A stretch of DNA of 64,000 nt. It comes from Eutrophocola sp049446715 (lineage in GTDB: Bacteria; Pseudomonadota; Gammaproteobacteria; Pseudomonadales; Pseudohongiellaceae). The translations under genes and the position numbers were made by a program. Numbering within the stretch: the first letter of the stretch is position 1; every line of letters begins with the position of its first letter. The DNA lies in contig JBMTQX010000012.1 in the NCBI GenBank assembly GCA_049446715.1, positions 1-64,000 of the forward strand. The letters are read 5' to 3'. Shown in pieces: positions 27,537 to 36,236 of the stretch. The notes beneath the pieces were generated by a model. The model saw only the letters and a list, made by a program, of their open reading frames with translations, made no database searches and was not told the DNA's origin.

Positions 27537-27598
27537 AAGAGGCAAGAGGCAAGTGAGTTGCGTGAAACCTTGCCTCTTTTCTCTTGCCTCTTGCCTCT
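27537..27598. repeat. Inverted repeat in the purH-purD gap
   Basis: A 16-bp perfect pair: AGAGGCAAGAGGCAAG at 27538-27553 and its complement at 27583-27598. Each arm is built from GGCAAGA units, and a further imperfect unit lies on each side. It could form a strong mRNA hairpin 36 bases before the purD start. Confidence 0.75.
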
Positions 27599-27633
27599 AT
27601 AGAAAACAGATATAGCAATCTGCAGGACAACTC

Positions 27634-28929
27634 ATGAATGTAATGATTATCGGCAGCGGCGGCCGCGAACATGCCCTCGCCTGGAAATGCGCCCGCTCTG
27701 CGCAGGTGGATGAAGTCTTTGTCGTTCCGGGTAATGCCGGGACTGCCCAAGAACCCGGTGTCAGGAACGTGGCGCTGAATGCCGGTGACTTTGCCGCCCT
27801 TACTAGTTTCGCGCGTGACAACCATGTGGGCCTGACCATCATTGGCCCGGAAGCGCCTCTCGTCGACGGTATCGTCGATCACTTCCAGGCTGAAAACCTG
27901 GCCTGTTTCGGCCCGACCAAAGGAGCGGCCCAACTGGAAGGCTCCAAGGCCTTTACCAAGGACTTCCTGGCGCGCCACAACATTCCCACCGCGGCCTATG
28001 AAAACTTCACCGATGCGGAAGCCGCCATTGCCTACGTCAAAGCCCAGGGCACACCGATCGTGATCAAGGCCGACGGCCTGGCCGCCGGCAAGGGCGTGAT
28101 CATTGCCCAGAGCCAGGCAGAAGCTCAAGCCACCATCCGCGACATGCTGTCGGGAAACAGTTTTGGCGATGCCGGCCATCGCGTGGTCATCGAGGAATTC
28201 ATGGTGGGCGAAGAAGCCAGCTTCATTGCGCTGGTGGATGGTTCGCACGCCCTGCCCTTCGCCACGTCCCAGGATCACAAGGCACGGGATGACGGCGACA
28301 AGGGCCCCAACACCGGTGGCATGGGGGCCTATTCCCCGGCGCCGGTGGTGACCCAGGCCATTCACGATCGTGTCATGGCAGAAGTCATCATGCCGACGGT
28401 GCGTGGCATGGCTGCCGAAGGCAACACCTATGTCGGCTTCCTCTATGCCGGCCTCATGATCGCGCCGGACGGTTCCCCTCGCGTAGTGGAATACAACTGC
28501 CGCTTTGGCGATCCGGAAGCCCAGCCCATCATGCTGCGCCTGCAATCCGACCTGGTCGGGCTGTGCCAGGCTGCCCTGGCGGGTGAACTGGATAACACGA
28601 CAATTGCCTTCGATGACCGGGCGGCACTGGGTGTCGCGCTGGCCGCAGGTGGGTATCCCGACAGTTATGCCAAGGGCAAGGTGATCAGTGGTTATGATGC
28701 GGACGGGGATTCGGAAGACTGCAAGATTTTCCATGCCGGCACCAGAACCGACGGCGACCACGTCGTCACCAATGGCGGTCGCGTGTTATGCGCCACGGCC
28801 TTGGGCGACAACGTCACCCAGGCGCAGGCGCGCGCCTATGCGCTGGTCGAGCAGGTTTCCTGGGAAGATATGTATTACCGGAAGGATATTGGGTATAGGG
28901 CAGTGAAAAGGGAATCGTTAAAAGAATAA
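27634..28929 (+). CDS. purD: Phosphoribosylamine-glycine ligase
   Basis: A 431-residue ATP-grasp enzyme (GAR synthetase) that joins 5-phosphoribosylamine and glycine in purine synthesis. MNVMIIGSGGREHALAWKC is the N-terminal nucleotide-binding motif. PIVIKADGLAAGKGVIIAQ is the ATP-grasp loop, and PNTGGMGAYSPAP and VVEYNCRFGDPEAQ are family signatures. Length is standard. It is downstream of purH, an order common in gammaproteobacteria. Confidence 0.97.
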   Translation: MNVMIIGSGGREHALAWKCARSAQVDEVFVVPGNAGTAQEPGVRNVALNAGDFAALTSFARDNHVGLTIIGPEAPLVDGIVDHFQAENLACFGPTKGAAQLEGSKAFTKDFLARHNIPTAAYENFTDAEAAIAYVKAQGTPIVIKADGLAAGKGVIIAQSQAEAQATIRDMLSGNSFGDAGHRVVIEEFMVGEEASFIALVDGSHALPFATSQDHKARDDGDKGPNTGGMGAYSPAPVVTQAIHDRVMAEVIMPTVRGMAAEGNTYVGFLYAGLMIAPDGSPRVVEYNCRFGDPEAQPIMLRLQSDLVGLCQAALAGELDNTTIAFDDRAALGVALAAGGYPDSYAKGKVISGYDADGDSEDCKIFHAGTRTDGDHVVTNGGRVLCATALGDNVTQAQARAYALVEQVSWEDMYYRKDIGYRAVKRESLKE

Positions 28930-28932
28930 AGA

Positions 28933-29130
28933 GAGAAAAGGATAAAAGGCCAACAGGCCATGCCAGTTGAACGTATCTGCTTACACCCTTGAGAGTGAGT
29001 AGTGAACACGAAAGACAAGCGGTGTTTAATCACTGCCACCTAAACTATCCAACAAAAATGATGTCTGAATGCCTTGATCATTACCAAGCCAGTGCTGAAC
29101 CGCAGACCTTTTCTCCCTTTATCCTTTTAC
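28933..29130. repeat. Spaced polypurine/polypyrimidine inverted motifs upstream of coq7
   Basis: AGAAAAGGATAAAAGG just after purD is mirrored by CTTTTCTCCCTTTATCCTTTT just before coq7, with TTTATCCTTTT shared. The same wording occurs in the galU-manC gap and near 35643. No gene lies between the arms. The stretch includes the coq7 leader. Confidence 0.45.
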
Positions 29131-29152
29131 CGTCTTTGTTATCATAGCTCCC

Positions 29153-29785
29153 ATGCCAAACCTCATAGACAATGTAATCGTTCAATTCGACGCCGCGCTG
29201 AAAACCCTGGTGCCCGGCAGTGTCCATGCACACCGGTCCAACCCGGCCGCTGAACAAGAGACTGCAGAGCTCAATGACAGCGAGCGCAAGCAAGTTGCCG
29301 GCCTCATGCGCATCAATCACACCGGTGAGGTGTGTGCCCAGGCCCTTTACCAGGGTCAGGCACTGACCGCGCGGTTGCCGGAAGTGCGTGACAGCATGAA
29401 TCATGCAGCGGCCGAGGAAATTGATCACCTTAGCTGGTGTGAAGACCGTCTCAACGAACTGGACTCCCATCCCAGCCTGTTGAACCCGGTGTGGTACGGC
29501 ATGTCATTCGGCCTGGGGGCACTGGCCGGACTGGCCGGAGATCGCTGGAGTCTGGGGTTTGTGGCGGAAACGGAAAAACAGGTTTGCGCGCACCTGCAGG
29601 AGCACCTAGGCCGCCTGCCCGAACAGGACCTGCGCAGTGAAGCCATTCTCACACAGATGCTGGAAGATGAAGGTCGCCACGCGGTCAATGCCGAAGCGGC
29701 TGGGGCCGCCAACCTGCCGGCACCGATCAAGGGAGCCATGACCCTGATGGCCGGTGTCATGAAGCAGACGACCTACCGGATCTGA
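29153..29785 (+). CDS. coq7: 2-polyprenyl-3-methyl-6-methoxy-1,4-benzoquinone hydroxylase (DMQ hydroxylase)
   Basis: A 210-residue diiron monooxygenase that adds the C6 hydroxyl of ubiquinone. It is used by Pseudomonas and relatives instead of UbiF. Iron ligands are visible in the repeated helices: RINHTGEVCAQ (Glu), AAEEIDHLSWC (ExxH), VAETEKQVCAHL (Glu) and EDEGRHAVNAE (ExxxH region). Length matches bacterial Coq7. It supports an aerobic, ubiquinone-using organism. Confidence 0.95.
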   Translation: MPNLIDNVIVQFDAALKTLVPGSVHAHRSNPAAEQETAELNDSERKQVAGLMRINHTGEVCAQALYQGQALTARLPEVRDSMNHAAAEEIDHLSWCEDRLNELDSHPSLLNPVWYGMSFGLGALAGLAGDRWSLGFVAETEKQVCAHLQEHLGRLPEQDLRSEAILTQMLEDEGRHAVNAEAAGAANLPAPIKGAMTLMAGVMKQTTYRI

Positions 29786-29839
29786 TCAGGCCGGCACGGC
29801 ATTTACACCCCCCTCCCCTGCATGACTTTTAGGCCGTAT

Positions 29840-30262
29840 TCAGGCCGTTTCCTCGATCGTGAACTCATGGGTGATCTTGACGCCACCCTTGCCCAGCATG
29901 ATCGACGCTGAACAGTATTTTTCCGCCGACAGTTCAACCGCCCTTTTCACCTTGGCCGGATCAAGGTTCCTGCCCTTCACCTTGAACAGCAGGTGAATGG
30001 TTTCAAACACGGCAGGCACGGCATCGGCCCTGACCGCATCAGCTTCTGTCACGCAGCCTTCCACGGCCTGGCGGGACTTCTTGAGGATATTGACCACATC
30101 AAAAGCCGAGCAGGTCGCCATGCCCAGCAGCAACATTTCCATGGGCCTGACACCACGATTCCTGCCGCCGGCATTTTCAGGCCCGTCCATGATGACCTTG
30201 TGACCGCTGCCGGATTCGCCTTCAAACATGGCGTCTTCCAGCCAGGTGATTGTTGCCTTCAT
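29840..30262 (-). CDS. OsmC/YhfA-family protein
   Basis: A 140-residue OsmC-like protein. RPMEMLLLGMATCSAFDVV holds the first conserved cysteine, and AVELSAEKYCSASIMLGKGG holds the second; the pair acts as a peroxidatic centre in Ohr/OsmC. The sequence resembles YhfA more than Ohr. The start is ATG 30262 (MKATITWLEDAMFEGE); the upstream ORF extension is not family-like. In Pseudomonas this gene sits with coq7, speD and vfr/crp; here speD and crp are both missing and the 256 bases upstream hold no gene, only an AT-rich stretch and a short CCGGCCTAC-type repeat. Confidence 0.85.
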   Translation of the reverse strand: MKATITWLEDAMFEGESGSGHKVIMDGPENAGGRNRGVRPMEMLLLGMATCSAFDVVNILKKSRQAVEGCVTEADAVRADAVPAVFETIHLLFKVKGRNLDPAKVKRAVELSAEKYCSASIMLGKGGVKITHEFTIEETA

Positions 30263-30518
30263 GCGTGCTGTTCTCCCAATTCGCTGACAGATTTCCAAGG
30301 GCCGGCATTATCCCACACTCTTTTTTTCACGTCCTGATGGAACTATATGAATTACTTATCAATTTTGTAGATTGAAAATTTGAATGATTAGAAAACCTGC
30401 AAAAGTGTGAATGACGGGCTGCGCCCTCTTCCGGCCTACATCGATCACTAGAGCGGAACTGACAGGTTTTGATCGCGAGGGGAAGCAGATAGTCGTGGCT
30501 TATTCAGGCCCGTAACAC

Positions 30519-30881
30519 CTAAACAAAAAGAACCAATCCCCAGGTAATGCCTACCAGGGCCAGGCTGATGAATACGGCGGCACTGCCCAGGTCCTTGGCC
30601 AGACCTGACAATTCATGATGCTCGGGACCAATGCGGTCGATGGCTGCTTCGATGCCGGAATTGAGGATTTCCACGATCAGCACCAGGAAGCATACGCTGA
30701 CCAGCACCGCTTTCTCGAGGCCGCCATCGCCAAGATACAGCCCCAGCGGCACCAGGATCACACAACCCAGCACTTCCTGCCGGAAAGCGGCTTCCATGCG
30801 CCAGCAGTCGCGCATGCCACGCAGAGAATTGTGGAACGCGGAAATAATTCGAGTGATACCGGTTTGGCCTGGCTTACCCAT
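30519..30881 (-). CDS. dgkA: Diacylglycerol kinase (integral membrane)
   Basis: A 120-residue membrane kinase of the DgkA family with three transmembrane segments. It recycles diacylglycerol to phosphatidic acid. The family signature EILNSGIEAAIDRIGPEHHE is present, followed by LSGLAKDLGSAAVF. The start is ATG 30881, eight bases inside the end of trpC, so translation is coupled to the trp operon; the longer ORF upstream of it is the trpC region in another frame. Its presence as the last gene of a trp operon is unusual. Confidence 0.93.
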   Translation of the reverse strand: MGKPGQTGITRIISAFHNSLRGMRDCWRMEAAFRQEVLGCVILVPLGLYLGDGGLEKAVLVSVCFLVLIVEILNSGIEAAIDRIGPEHHELSGLAKDLGSAAVFISLALVGITWGLVLFV

Positions 30882-31674
30882 TGAAAAACAGCTCTTTGAG
30901 TTTCTCGCCCGGCTCGGCAGCGCGCATGAAGGACTCACCCACAAGGAAGCCATAGACGCCATTGGACAGCATTTGTTCCACATCCTCGCGGATATTGATG
31001 CCGCTTTCGGTGACCACGGCCACGTCATCGGGAATATGCGGCAACAGGTCGAACGTGGTATCGAGACTGGTCTTGAAGGTGTGCAGGTCACGGTTATTGA
31101 TACCCACCAGCGTGGCATCCAGTGACAAGGCCAGGTCGAGTTCAGCACGACTATGCACTTCCACCAGGAAGTCCATGCCGTACTGGCGTGCGGTGTCAGC
31201 CAGTTCCTGCATCTGGTTTTTTTCCAGGGCGGCAACAATCAGCAGGATGCAGTCGGCATCGATGGCGCGGGATTCCACCACCTGCCAAGGATCAATCATG
31301 AAGTCCTTGCGAATCACCGGCAGCTTGCAGGCAGCCCGTGCCTGCTGCAGGTAGGACTCCTCGCCCTGGAAAAAATCGCGGTCGGTCAGGACCGACAAAC
31401 AGGCTGCGCCATTCTCGGCATAGCTTTCGGCAATGGCGGCCGGTTCGAAATGTTCGCGAATGAGTCCCTTGCTGGGTGAAGCCTTTTTGATTTCGGCAAT
31501 GACTGCCGGGCGCTTGTGGCTGATACGTTCCATCAGCGCATGGGTAAAACCACGACAGGGATCTGCCACCCTGGCGGCCGCTTCAAGGTCCGACAGGGGC
31601 GCCAACACCTTGCGCTCGGCAATTTCCTCCGCCTTGCGATCGAGAATTTTCTTGAGAATGGTGGCCTGGTTCAT
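30874..31674 (-). CDS. trpC: Indole-3-glycerol phosphate synthase
   Basis: A 266-residue TIM-barrel enzyme that converts CdRP to indole-3-glycerol phosphate. IAEIKKASPSKGLIRE carries the catalytic lysine motif. VESRAIDADCILLIVAAL, LVEVHSRAELDLAL and VGINNRDLHTF are conserved TrpC blocks, and TESGINIREDVE is the phosphate-binding end. It lies 17 bases after trpG with no trpD between them. Confidence 0.96.
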   Translation of the reverse strand: MNQATILKKILDRKAEEIAERKVLAPLSDLEAAARVADPCRGFTHALMERISHKRPAVIAEIKKASPSKGLIREHFEPAAIAESYAENGAACLSVLTDRDFFQGEESYLQQARAACKLPVIRKDFMIDPWQVVESRAIDADCILLIVAALEKNQMQELADTARQYGMDFLVEVHSRAELDLALSLDATLVGINNRDLHTFKTSLDTTFDLLPHIPDDVAVVTESGINIREDVEQMLSNGVYGFLVGESFMRAAEPGEKLKELFFNG

Positions 31675-31691
31675 GATGGCTTGGTATTAAC

Positions 31692-32276
31692 TCAGGAATT
31701 ATCGTCCAGGAAATTTTTCAGCATCTGGTGACCATGCTCACTGAGAATGGATTCCGGATGAAACTGCACCCCTTGCACGGCCAACTTCCGATGGCGTACT
31801 CCCATGATTTCCTCCAAGGAGCCGTCAGGGTTTTGCGTCCATGCCGTCACTTCCAGGCAATCCGGCAAGCTGTCCTGCTCGATAACCAGCGAATGGTAAC
31901 GGGTGGCGTTGAAGGGACTGTTAAGATCCCTGAAAACGCCCTTGCCTTCGTGGTGGATGGCGGAAATCTTGCCATGCATGACGCGTTTGGCACGCACTAC
32001 CTTGCCGCCGAAGGCTTCGCCAATACTCTGGTGACCAAGACATACGCCGAGAATCGGGATCCTGCCGGCGAATTCCTTGATGGTTGGCACGGAGATACCG
32101 GCTTCTGCAGGCGTACACGGCCCTGGAGATAGCACGATCTGGTCAGGCGCCATGTCACTGATCTGGTCGAGTGTGATTTCATCGTTGCGGTACACTCGGA
32201 TATCCACACCCAGTTCACCGAAGTACTGCACCAGGTTGTAGGTGAAGGAATCGTAATTGTCGATCATCAGGAGCAT
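31692..32276 (-). CDS. trpG: Anthranilate synthase glutamine amidotransferase component
   Basis: A 194-residue class I glutamine amidotransferase that supplies ammonia to TrpE, and possibly to PabB for folate. MLLMIDNYDSFTYNLVQY is the N-terminal signature. ILGVCLGHQSIGEAFGG contains the nucleophilic cysteine, and VQFHPESIL provides His and Glu of the triad. It starts three bases after trpE. Confidence 0.96.
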   Translation of the reverse strand: MLLMIDNYDSFTYNLVQYFGELGVDIRVYRNDEITLDQISDMAPDQIVLSPGPCTPAEAGISVPTIKEFAGRIPILGVCLGHQSIGEAFGGKVVRAKRVMHGKISAIHHEGKGVFRDLNSPFNATRYHSLVIEQDSLPDCLEVTAWTQNPDGSLEEIMGVRHRKLAVQGVQFHPESILSEHGHQMLKNFLDDNS

Positions 32277-32279
32277 GGC

Positions 32280-33749
32280 TTATAACCCCTCTTCCGCCAG
32301 TTTCACGGCGTGGAACATGGCTCGGGCCTTGTTCATGGTTTCTTTCCATTCCAGGGACGGCACGGAGTCTGCCACGATGCCGGCACCGGCCTGGATATAA
32401 AGTGTCTTGTCCTTGATGACGGCAGTGCGAATGGCAATCGCCATGTCCATGTTGCCGTTCCACGACAGATAACCCATGGCACCGCCATAGACGCCGCGTT
32501 TGACCGGCTCGAATTCGTCGATGATTTCCATGGCACGTACTTTCGGGGCACCACTGAGGGTGCCGACCGGCAGGGTCGCCTTGAGTACGTCAAGTGCGGT
32601 GCGATCCTCGGCCAGTTCACTCTCCACGTTGGAGGCGATATGCATGACATGGGAATAGCGCTCCACGAACATCTGCCGGGTCACTTCCACGGAACCAATC
32701 TTTGACACGCGGCCAGAGTCATTTCTGGACAGGTCGATCAGCATCAGGTGTTCGGCGATTTCCTTTTCATCGGCTAACAGCTCGGCTTCCAGCGCCAGAT
32801 CCTCTTCCTCGGTACGACCCCGGCGACGTGTGCCTGCCAGCGGGCGCACCGTGACCTTGCCGTCTTCCACCCGCGCCAGGATTTCCGGCGAGGCGCTGAC
32901 GATGTGAAAGTCACCCATGTCCATGAACACCATGTACGGTGAGGGGTTCAGCTGGCGCAGGGCCCGGTAGACATTGATGGCCTCACCTTCGTAAGGGAGG
33001 CTCATGCGCTGGGCCAGGACCACCTGCATGACATCACCGGCCACAATATAGTCCTTGATCTTTTCCACGGCCGTTTCAAAAGCAGCCTGTCCGAAGCTGG
33101 ACACAAAATCATCTTCACCAACGTCGCGGTCACTCTTGATGATATCGACGTGCAGCGGGGTATCCAGCTTGGCCACGAGGGCATCCAGTCGCGCCTGGGC
33201 AGCGGCAAAGGCATCTGCCACGGCCGGGTCGGCATACACCATCAGCATCATCTTGCCGCGCAGGTTGTCGAACACGACCACTTCCTCGGACAGCATGAGG
33301 ATGATGTCCGGGGTGTTGACGTTGTCCGGCGGCGCCGAATGGGCCACGCGGTGTTCAACATAGCGCACGGTGTCATAGCCAAAATACCCCACCAGGCCGC
33401 CATTGAAGCGCGGCAGCTCTTCGGGTTCGGCCACCCGGAAGCGCTGCTGGTAAGTGTCGATGAATTCAAAGGGGTCGGTGGTTTCCAGGGATTCTGTGAC
33501 TTGGCCATCCGTGCTGACTTCCAGCGCGTTGCCGGTGACTTTCAGCAGGGTCCGGCACGGCAGGCCGATGATGGAGTAGCGTCCCCATTTCTCGCCGCCC
33601 TGCACTGATTCCAGGAAATAACTATAAGGCCCGCGCGCCAGTTTCAGGTAGGTGCCCAGCGGGGTTTCTAGGTCGGCCAGAATTTCCCGGTACACAGGGA
33701 TACGGTTGTAGCCCTCGCGGGCCAGTGCCTGGAACTGCTCAAGATTCAT
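32280..33749 (-). CDS. trpE: Anthranilate synthase component I
   Basis: A 489-residue chorismate-using enzyme, first step of tryptophan synthesis. The N-terminal LLES-type tryptophan site is present as YFLESVQGGEKWGRYS. The chorismate-binding core has MVFMDMGDFHIVSASPEIL, VRPLAGTRRRGRTEEED, LMLIDLSRNDSGRVSK and AVIKDKTLYIQAGAGIV. It overlaps rpe by four bases, so rpe-trpE-trpG are coupled. The phosphatase gph often found between rpe and trpE is absent. Confidence 0.96.
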   Translation of the reverse strand: MNLEQFQALAREGYNRIPVYREILADLETPLGTYLKLARGPYSYFLESVQGGEKWGRYSIIGLPCRTLLKVTGNALEVSTDGQVTESLETTDPFEFIDTYQQRFRVAEPEELPRFNGGLVGYFGYDTVRYVEHRVAHSAPPDNVNTPDIILMLSEEVVVFDNLRGKMMLMVYADPAVADAFAAAQARLDALVAKLDTPLHVDIIKSDRDVGEDDFVSSFGQAAFETAVEKIKDYIVAGDVMQVVLAQRMSLPYEGEAINVYRALRQLNPSPYMVFMDMGDFHIVSASPEILARVEDGKVTVRPLAGTRRRGRTEEEDLALEAELLADEKEIAEHLMLIDLSRNDSGRVSKIGSVEVTRQMFVERYSHVMHIASNVESELAEDRTALDVLKATLPVGTLSGAPKVRAMEIIDEFEPVKRGVYGGAMGYLSWNGNMDMAIAIRTAVIKDKTLYIQAGAGIVADSVPSLEWKETMNKARAMFHAVKLAEEGL

Positions 33750-34432
33750 GAGGCGTCCAGGTTCTCACGCATGGCCGCAATGGTAGCGGCATAGTCATCG
33801 CTGCCGAAAATGGCCGAACCGGCCACAAACATGTCAGCCCCGGCCGCGCCGATATCGGCGATGTTGTTGACGCCGACGCCGCCATCAACTTCCAGGCGGA
33901 TATCAAAGCCACTGGCATCAATCAGTTTGCGCACCACCTTGAGCTTATCGAGGGTTGCCGGAATGAAAGCCTGGCCGCCAAATCCCGGATTCACCGACAT
34001 CAGCAGTATGATATCGAGCTTGTCCATGACATATTCCAGGCACGCAACCGGCGTCGCCGGGTTCAGCACCAGGCCGGCCTTGCAGCCCTGGTCACGAACC
34101 AACTGCAGGGAGCGGTCGATGTGATGGGTGGCTTCTGGGTGGAAGGTGATATAGGTGGCACCCGCCTTCGCAAACTCCACGATCAGGCTGTCGACCGGTG
34201 TCACCATCAGGTGCACATCAATGGGCGCATCAAGGCCTTTTTTGGCCATGTGCGCAGCGAGGGACTTGCAGACGCTGGGACCGATCGTGAGGTTGGGAAC
34301 GTAGTGATTGTCCATGACGTCAAAATGGATGACATCCGCACCAGCCGCCAGTACGGCCTCCACTTCCTCACCCAGACGGGCAAAGTCGGCGGACAGGATG
34401 GATGGGGCAATTAAGGCGTTGTTTCCAGCCAT
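33746..34432 (-). CDS. rpe: Ribulose-phosphate 3-epimerase
   Basis: A 228-residue TIM-barrel metalloenzyme of the pentose phosphate pathway. IAPSILSADFARLGEEV is the N-terminal signature. VIHFDVMDNHYVPNLTIGP and DVHLMVTPVD hold metal ligands (His, Asp), and EVDGGVGVNNI holds the second catalytic Asp. It is the first gene of the rpe-trpE-trpG-trpC-dgkA run. Confidence 0.96.
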   Translation of the reverse strand: MAGNNALIAPSILSADFARLGEEVEAVLAAGADVIHFDVMDNHYVPNLTIGPSVCKSLAAHMAKKGLDAPIDVHLMVTPVDSLIVEFAKAGATYITFHPEATHHIDRSLQLVRDQGCKAGLVLNPATPVACLEYVMDKLDIILLMSVNPGFGGQAFIPATLDKLKVVRKLIDASGFDIRLEVDGGVGVNNIADIGAAGADMFVAGSAIFGSDDYAATIAAMRENLDAS

Positions 34433-34480
34433 GGCAGCTTCCGGATCAGATGGCAGTTTGCGGGTTGTTACAAGGTGCGC

Positions 34481-34509
34481 ATTGTACCGATTTTCCTGCG
34501 GGCTGTCCC
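34481..34509 (-). promoter_or_regulatory. Candidate promoter of rpe-trpEGC-dgkA
   Basis: On the minus strand, GGGACA (34509-34504) is followed after 17 bases by TACAAT (34486-34481), about 50 bases before the rpe start. The -10 is good and the -35 matches four of six positions. No trp leader peptide with tandem Trp codons was seen in the gap between this site and rpe. Confidence 0.4.
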
Positions 34510-34632
34510 TGTCCTTAGCGTTCGCTTACGATGGTGTCTTAGGCTACTGCAGGGATTGGAATTTCTGAAACAAACCGCATATTTATCCTGTCTGACACCC
34601 TGATTGCTTACGTTTACTGACACGGAGACTTT

Positions 34633-35505
34633 ATGCTGCGCATTGCACTGTTCCTGGCCACCAACATTGCCATCATGGCCCTGATTTCGGTGGTCTTCCA
34701 GATTTTCGGGTTCCAGGGTCTGCTGGCGGAAAATGGCGTTGATCTCGATATACAGGCCCTGCTGGTGTTTTCTGCCGTAATCGGTTTTGCCGGCTCCTTT
34801 ATTTCCCTGCTGCTGTCCAAGACCCTGGCCAAGCGCGGTATGGGGGTACAACTGATCACACAACCCCGAACAGAATTCGAAGGCTGGCTGCTCAATACCG
34901 TCAAACGCCAGGCTGACCAGAGCCGAATCGGCATGCCGGAAGTGGGCATCTTCAGGCAGGATGCGCCCAACGCCTTCGCTACCGGTTGGAACAGGAACGA
35001 CGCCCTCGTGGCGGTCAGTACCGGCCTCTGCGAACGCATGACCCGGGATGAGATCGAAGCCGTGCTGGCCCATGAAGTCAGCCATGTCGCCAACGGCGAT
35101 ATGGTGACCATGACCCTCATACAGGGCGTGCTCAACACCTTCGTGGTATTCCTGTCACGGATCATCGGCCATGTGGTGGACCGCGCTGTGTTCAAGGTGG
35201 AACGCGGCCATGGCCCCGCCTTTTTCATTGTCTCCCTGCTCGCGCAGGTGGTGCTCGGCATATTTGCCTCGATGCTTGTCATGTGGTTCTCGCGCTGGCG
35301 CGAATACCGCGCTGATGCCGGCGGTGCCCGCCTAGCAGGGCGCGGGGCCATGATTGCCGCCCTGCGTCGGCTGCAGAATTCACAGCAGGCGCAAATGCCT
35401 GATGAACTGGTCGCCTTTGGCATCAACACCGGTAAAGTACAGGCCATGTTCAGCAGTCATCCGCCACTGGCCGAACGTATCAGGGCCCTGGAACAGGCCA
35501 ATTAA
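34633..35505 (+). CDS. htpX: Membrane zinc metalloprotease HtpX
   Basis: A 290-residue M48 protease of the inner membrane that degrades misfolded membrane proteins. There are two N-terminal transmembrane segments (residues about 4-25 and 38-55). The zinc motif HEVSHVANGD follows, then a second hydrophobic pair, and EYRADAGGARLAG supplies the third zinc ligand glutamate. Length is typical. It ends at a strong terminator. Confidence 0.95.
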   Translation: MLRIALFLATNIAIMALISVVFQIFGFQGLLAENGVDLDIQALLVFSAVIGFAGSFISLLLSKTLAKRGMGVQLITQPRTEFEGWLLNTVKRQADQSRIGMPEVGIFRQDAPNAFATGWNRNDALVAVSTGLCERMTRDEIEAVLAHEVSHVANGDMVTMTLIQGVLNTFVVFLSRIIGHVVDRAVFKVERGHGPAFFIVSLLAQVVLGIFASMLVMWFSRWREYRADAGGARLAGRGAMIAALRRLQNSQQAQMPDELVAFGINTGKVQAMFSSHPPLAERIRALEQAN

Positions 35506-35526
35506 AATTTTGTTCAGCCACAATAA

Positions 35527-35554
35527 AAAACGGCATCCCTGAGGATGCCGTTTT
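35527..35554 (+). terminator. Rho-independent terminator after htpX
   Basis: A 12-bp perfect stem, AAAACGGCATCC / GGATGCCGTTTT, with a CTGA loop, ending in a T tract. It begins 21 bases after the htpX stop codon and, being symmetric, may work in both directions. Confidence 0.92.
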
Positions 35555-35582
35555 GTTATATCCAAATGTTGTCGTTCAGCGG

Positions 35583-35616
35583 TGTCGGCAAACGGCGCTG
35601 CGCGCCTACGCCGACC
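35583..35616 (+). repeat. REP hairpin, family A
   Basis: A forward copy with inner stem GGCGC/GCGCC around TGC; the outer right arm has ACGCCGAC instead of ATGCCGAC. A looser repeat with a GGCATGCC core ending CCGGCCTAC follows at 35683-35713. Confidence 0.7.
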
Positions 35617-35726
35617 TATATCTGGTTGATTAACGCTTTATGCTTTTATCCTTTTAGCGAAATACCTGTCGAAGTCGCCGGATGTCGGCACGGCATGCCT
35701 TATCCGGCCTACAACTTTATCGTCTC

Positions 35727-36177
35727 TTAGACCGGTGTCTTCCAGCCTTTGGGCTTGATCGCCAATACCGAGCAATTGATGTTATTAAGGACTTTCTCAG
35801 CGGTGTTGCCCATGAAAAATCCCTTGATGCCTCTGCGTCCCACCGTACCCATGACCTCGTGATCAATGCGCTTGCTCTTCACGAACCTGGGCACCACATC
35901 TGCAGGATTACCCTAGACCTGATGGGTGTGCGCCTTGTCCAGACCAAAGTCCCCGGCCAGTTCCTCCAGGTGCTTTTTTTCATCGTACGCATTTCTTTCA
36001 GCATGGCAATCATGTCGATGGCGACATCGGTAAGGGCAAAACCCTTGGCTATTTCCTACACGCCCAAGACCCCCACGCTGGCCTTGATGGACTTGGCCAG
36101 CTCGATGGTTTTCTTCAGTGCGGCCAGTTCACCGGCGCTGTCATCGGCAATAACAGTATTTTCTTGAATGCATTCAT
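35727..36177 (-). pseudogene. Degraded universal stress protein gene
   Basis: Translated in pieces on the minus strand, this matches a UspA-family protein from end to end. It starts MNAFKKI at 36177, shifts frame to VIADDSAGELAALKKTIELA, meets an in-frame TAG after SVGVLGV, then runs EIAKGFALTDVAIDMIAMLK. It shifts again near the A-tract about 35980 into KKHLEELAGDFGLDKAHTHQ, meets a second TAG, and ends GIKGFFMGNTAEKVLNNINC plus SVLAIKPKGW. The ending is typical of UspE/UspA tandem-type stress proteins. At least two frameshifts and two stop codons separate the pieces, so no full product can be made. Confidence 0.85.
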
Positions 36178-36195
36178 AACGTCCCTAGAGCCCCT

Positions 36196-36236
36196 TGATG
36201 GATGGATAGATGGATAGATAGATGGATGGATAGATT
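36196..36236. repeat. Tetranucleotide tract of GATG/GATA units
   Basis: About ten consecutive four-base units, GATG or GATA, lie just upstream of the broken uspA start. The remainder of the gap to 36448 shows no recognisable gene. Confidence 0.8.

Noticed and set aside
30882..31238. A long N-terminal extension of dgkA through trpC
   Set aside because: It reads trpC in another frame; the true start is ATG 30881.
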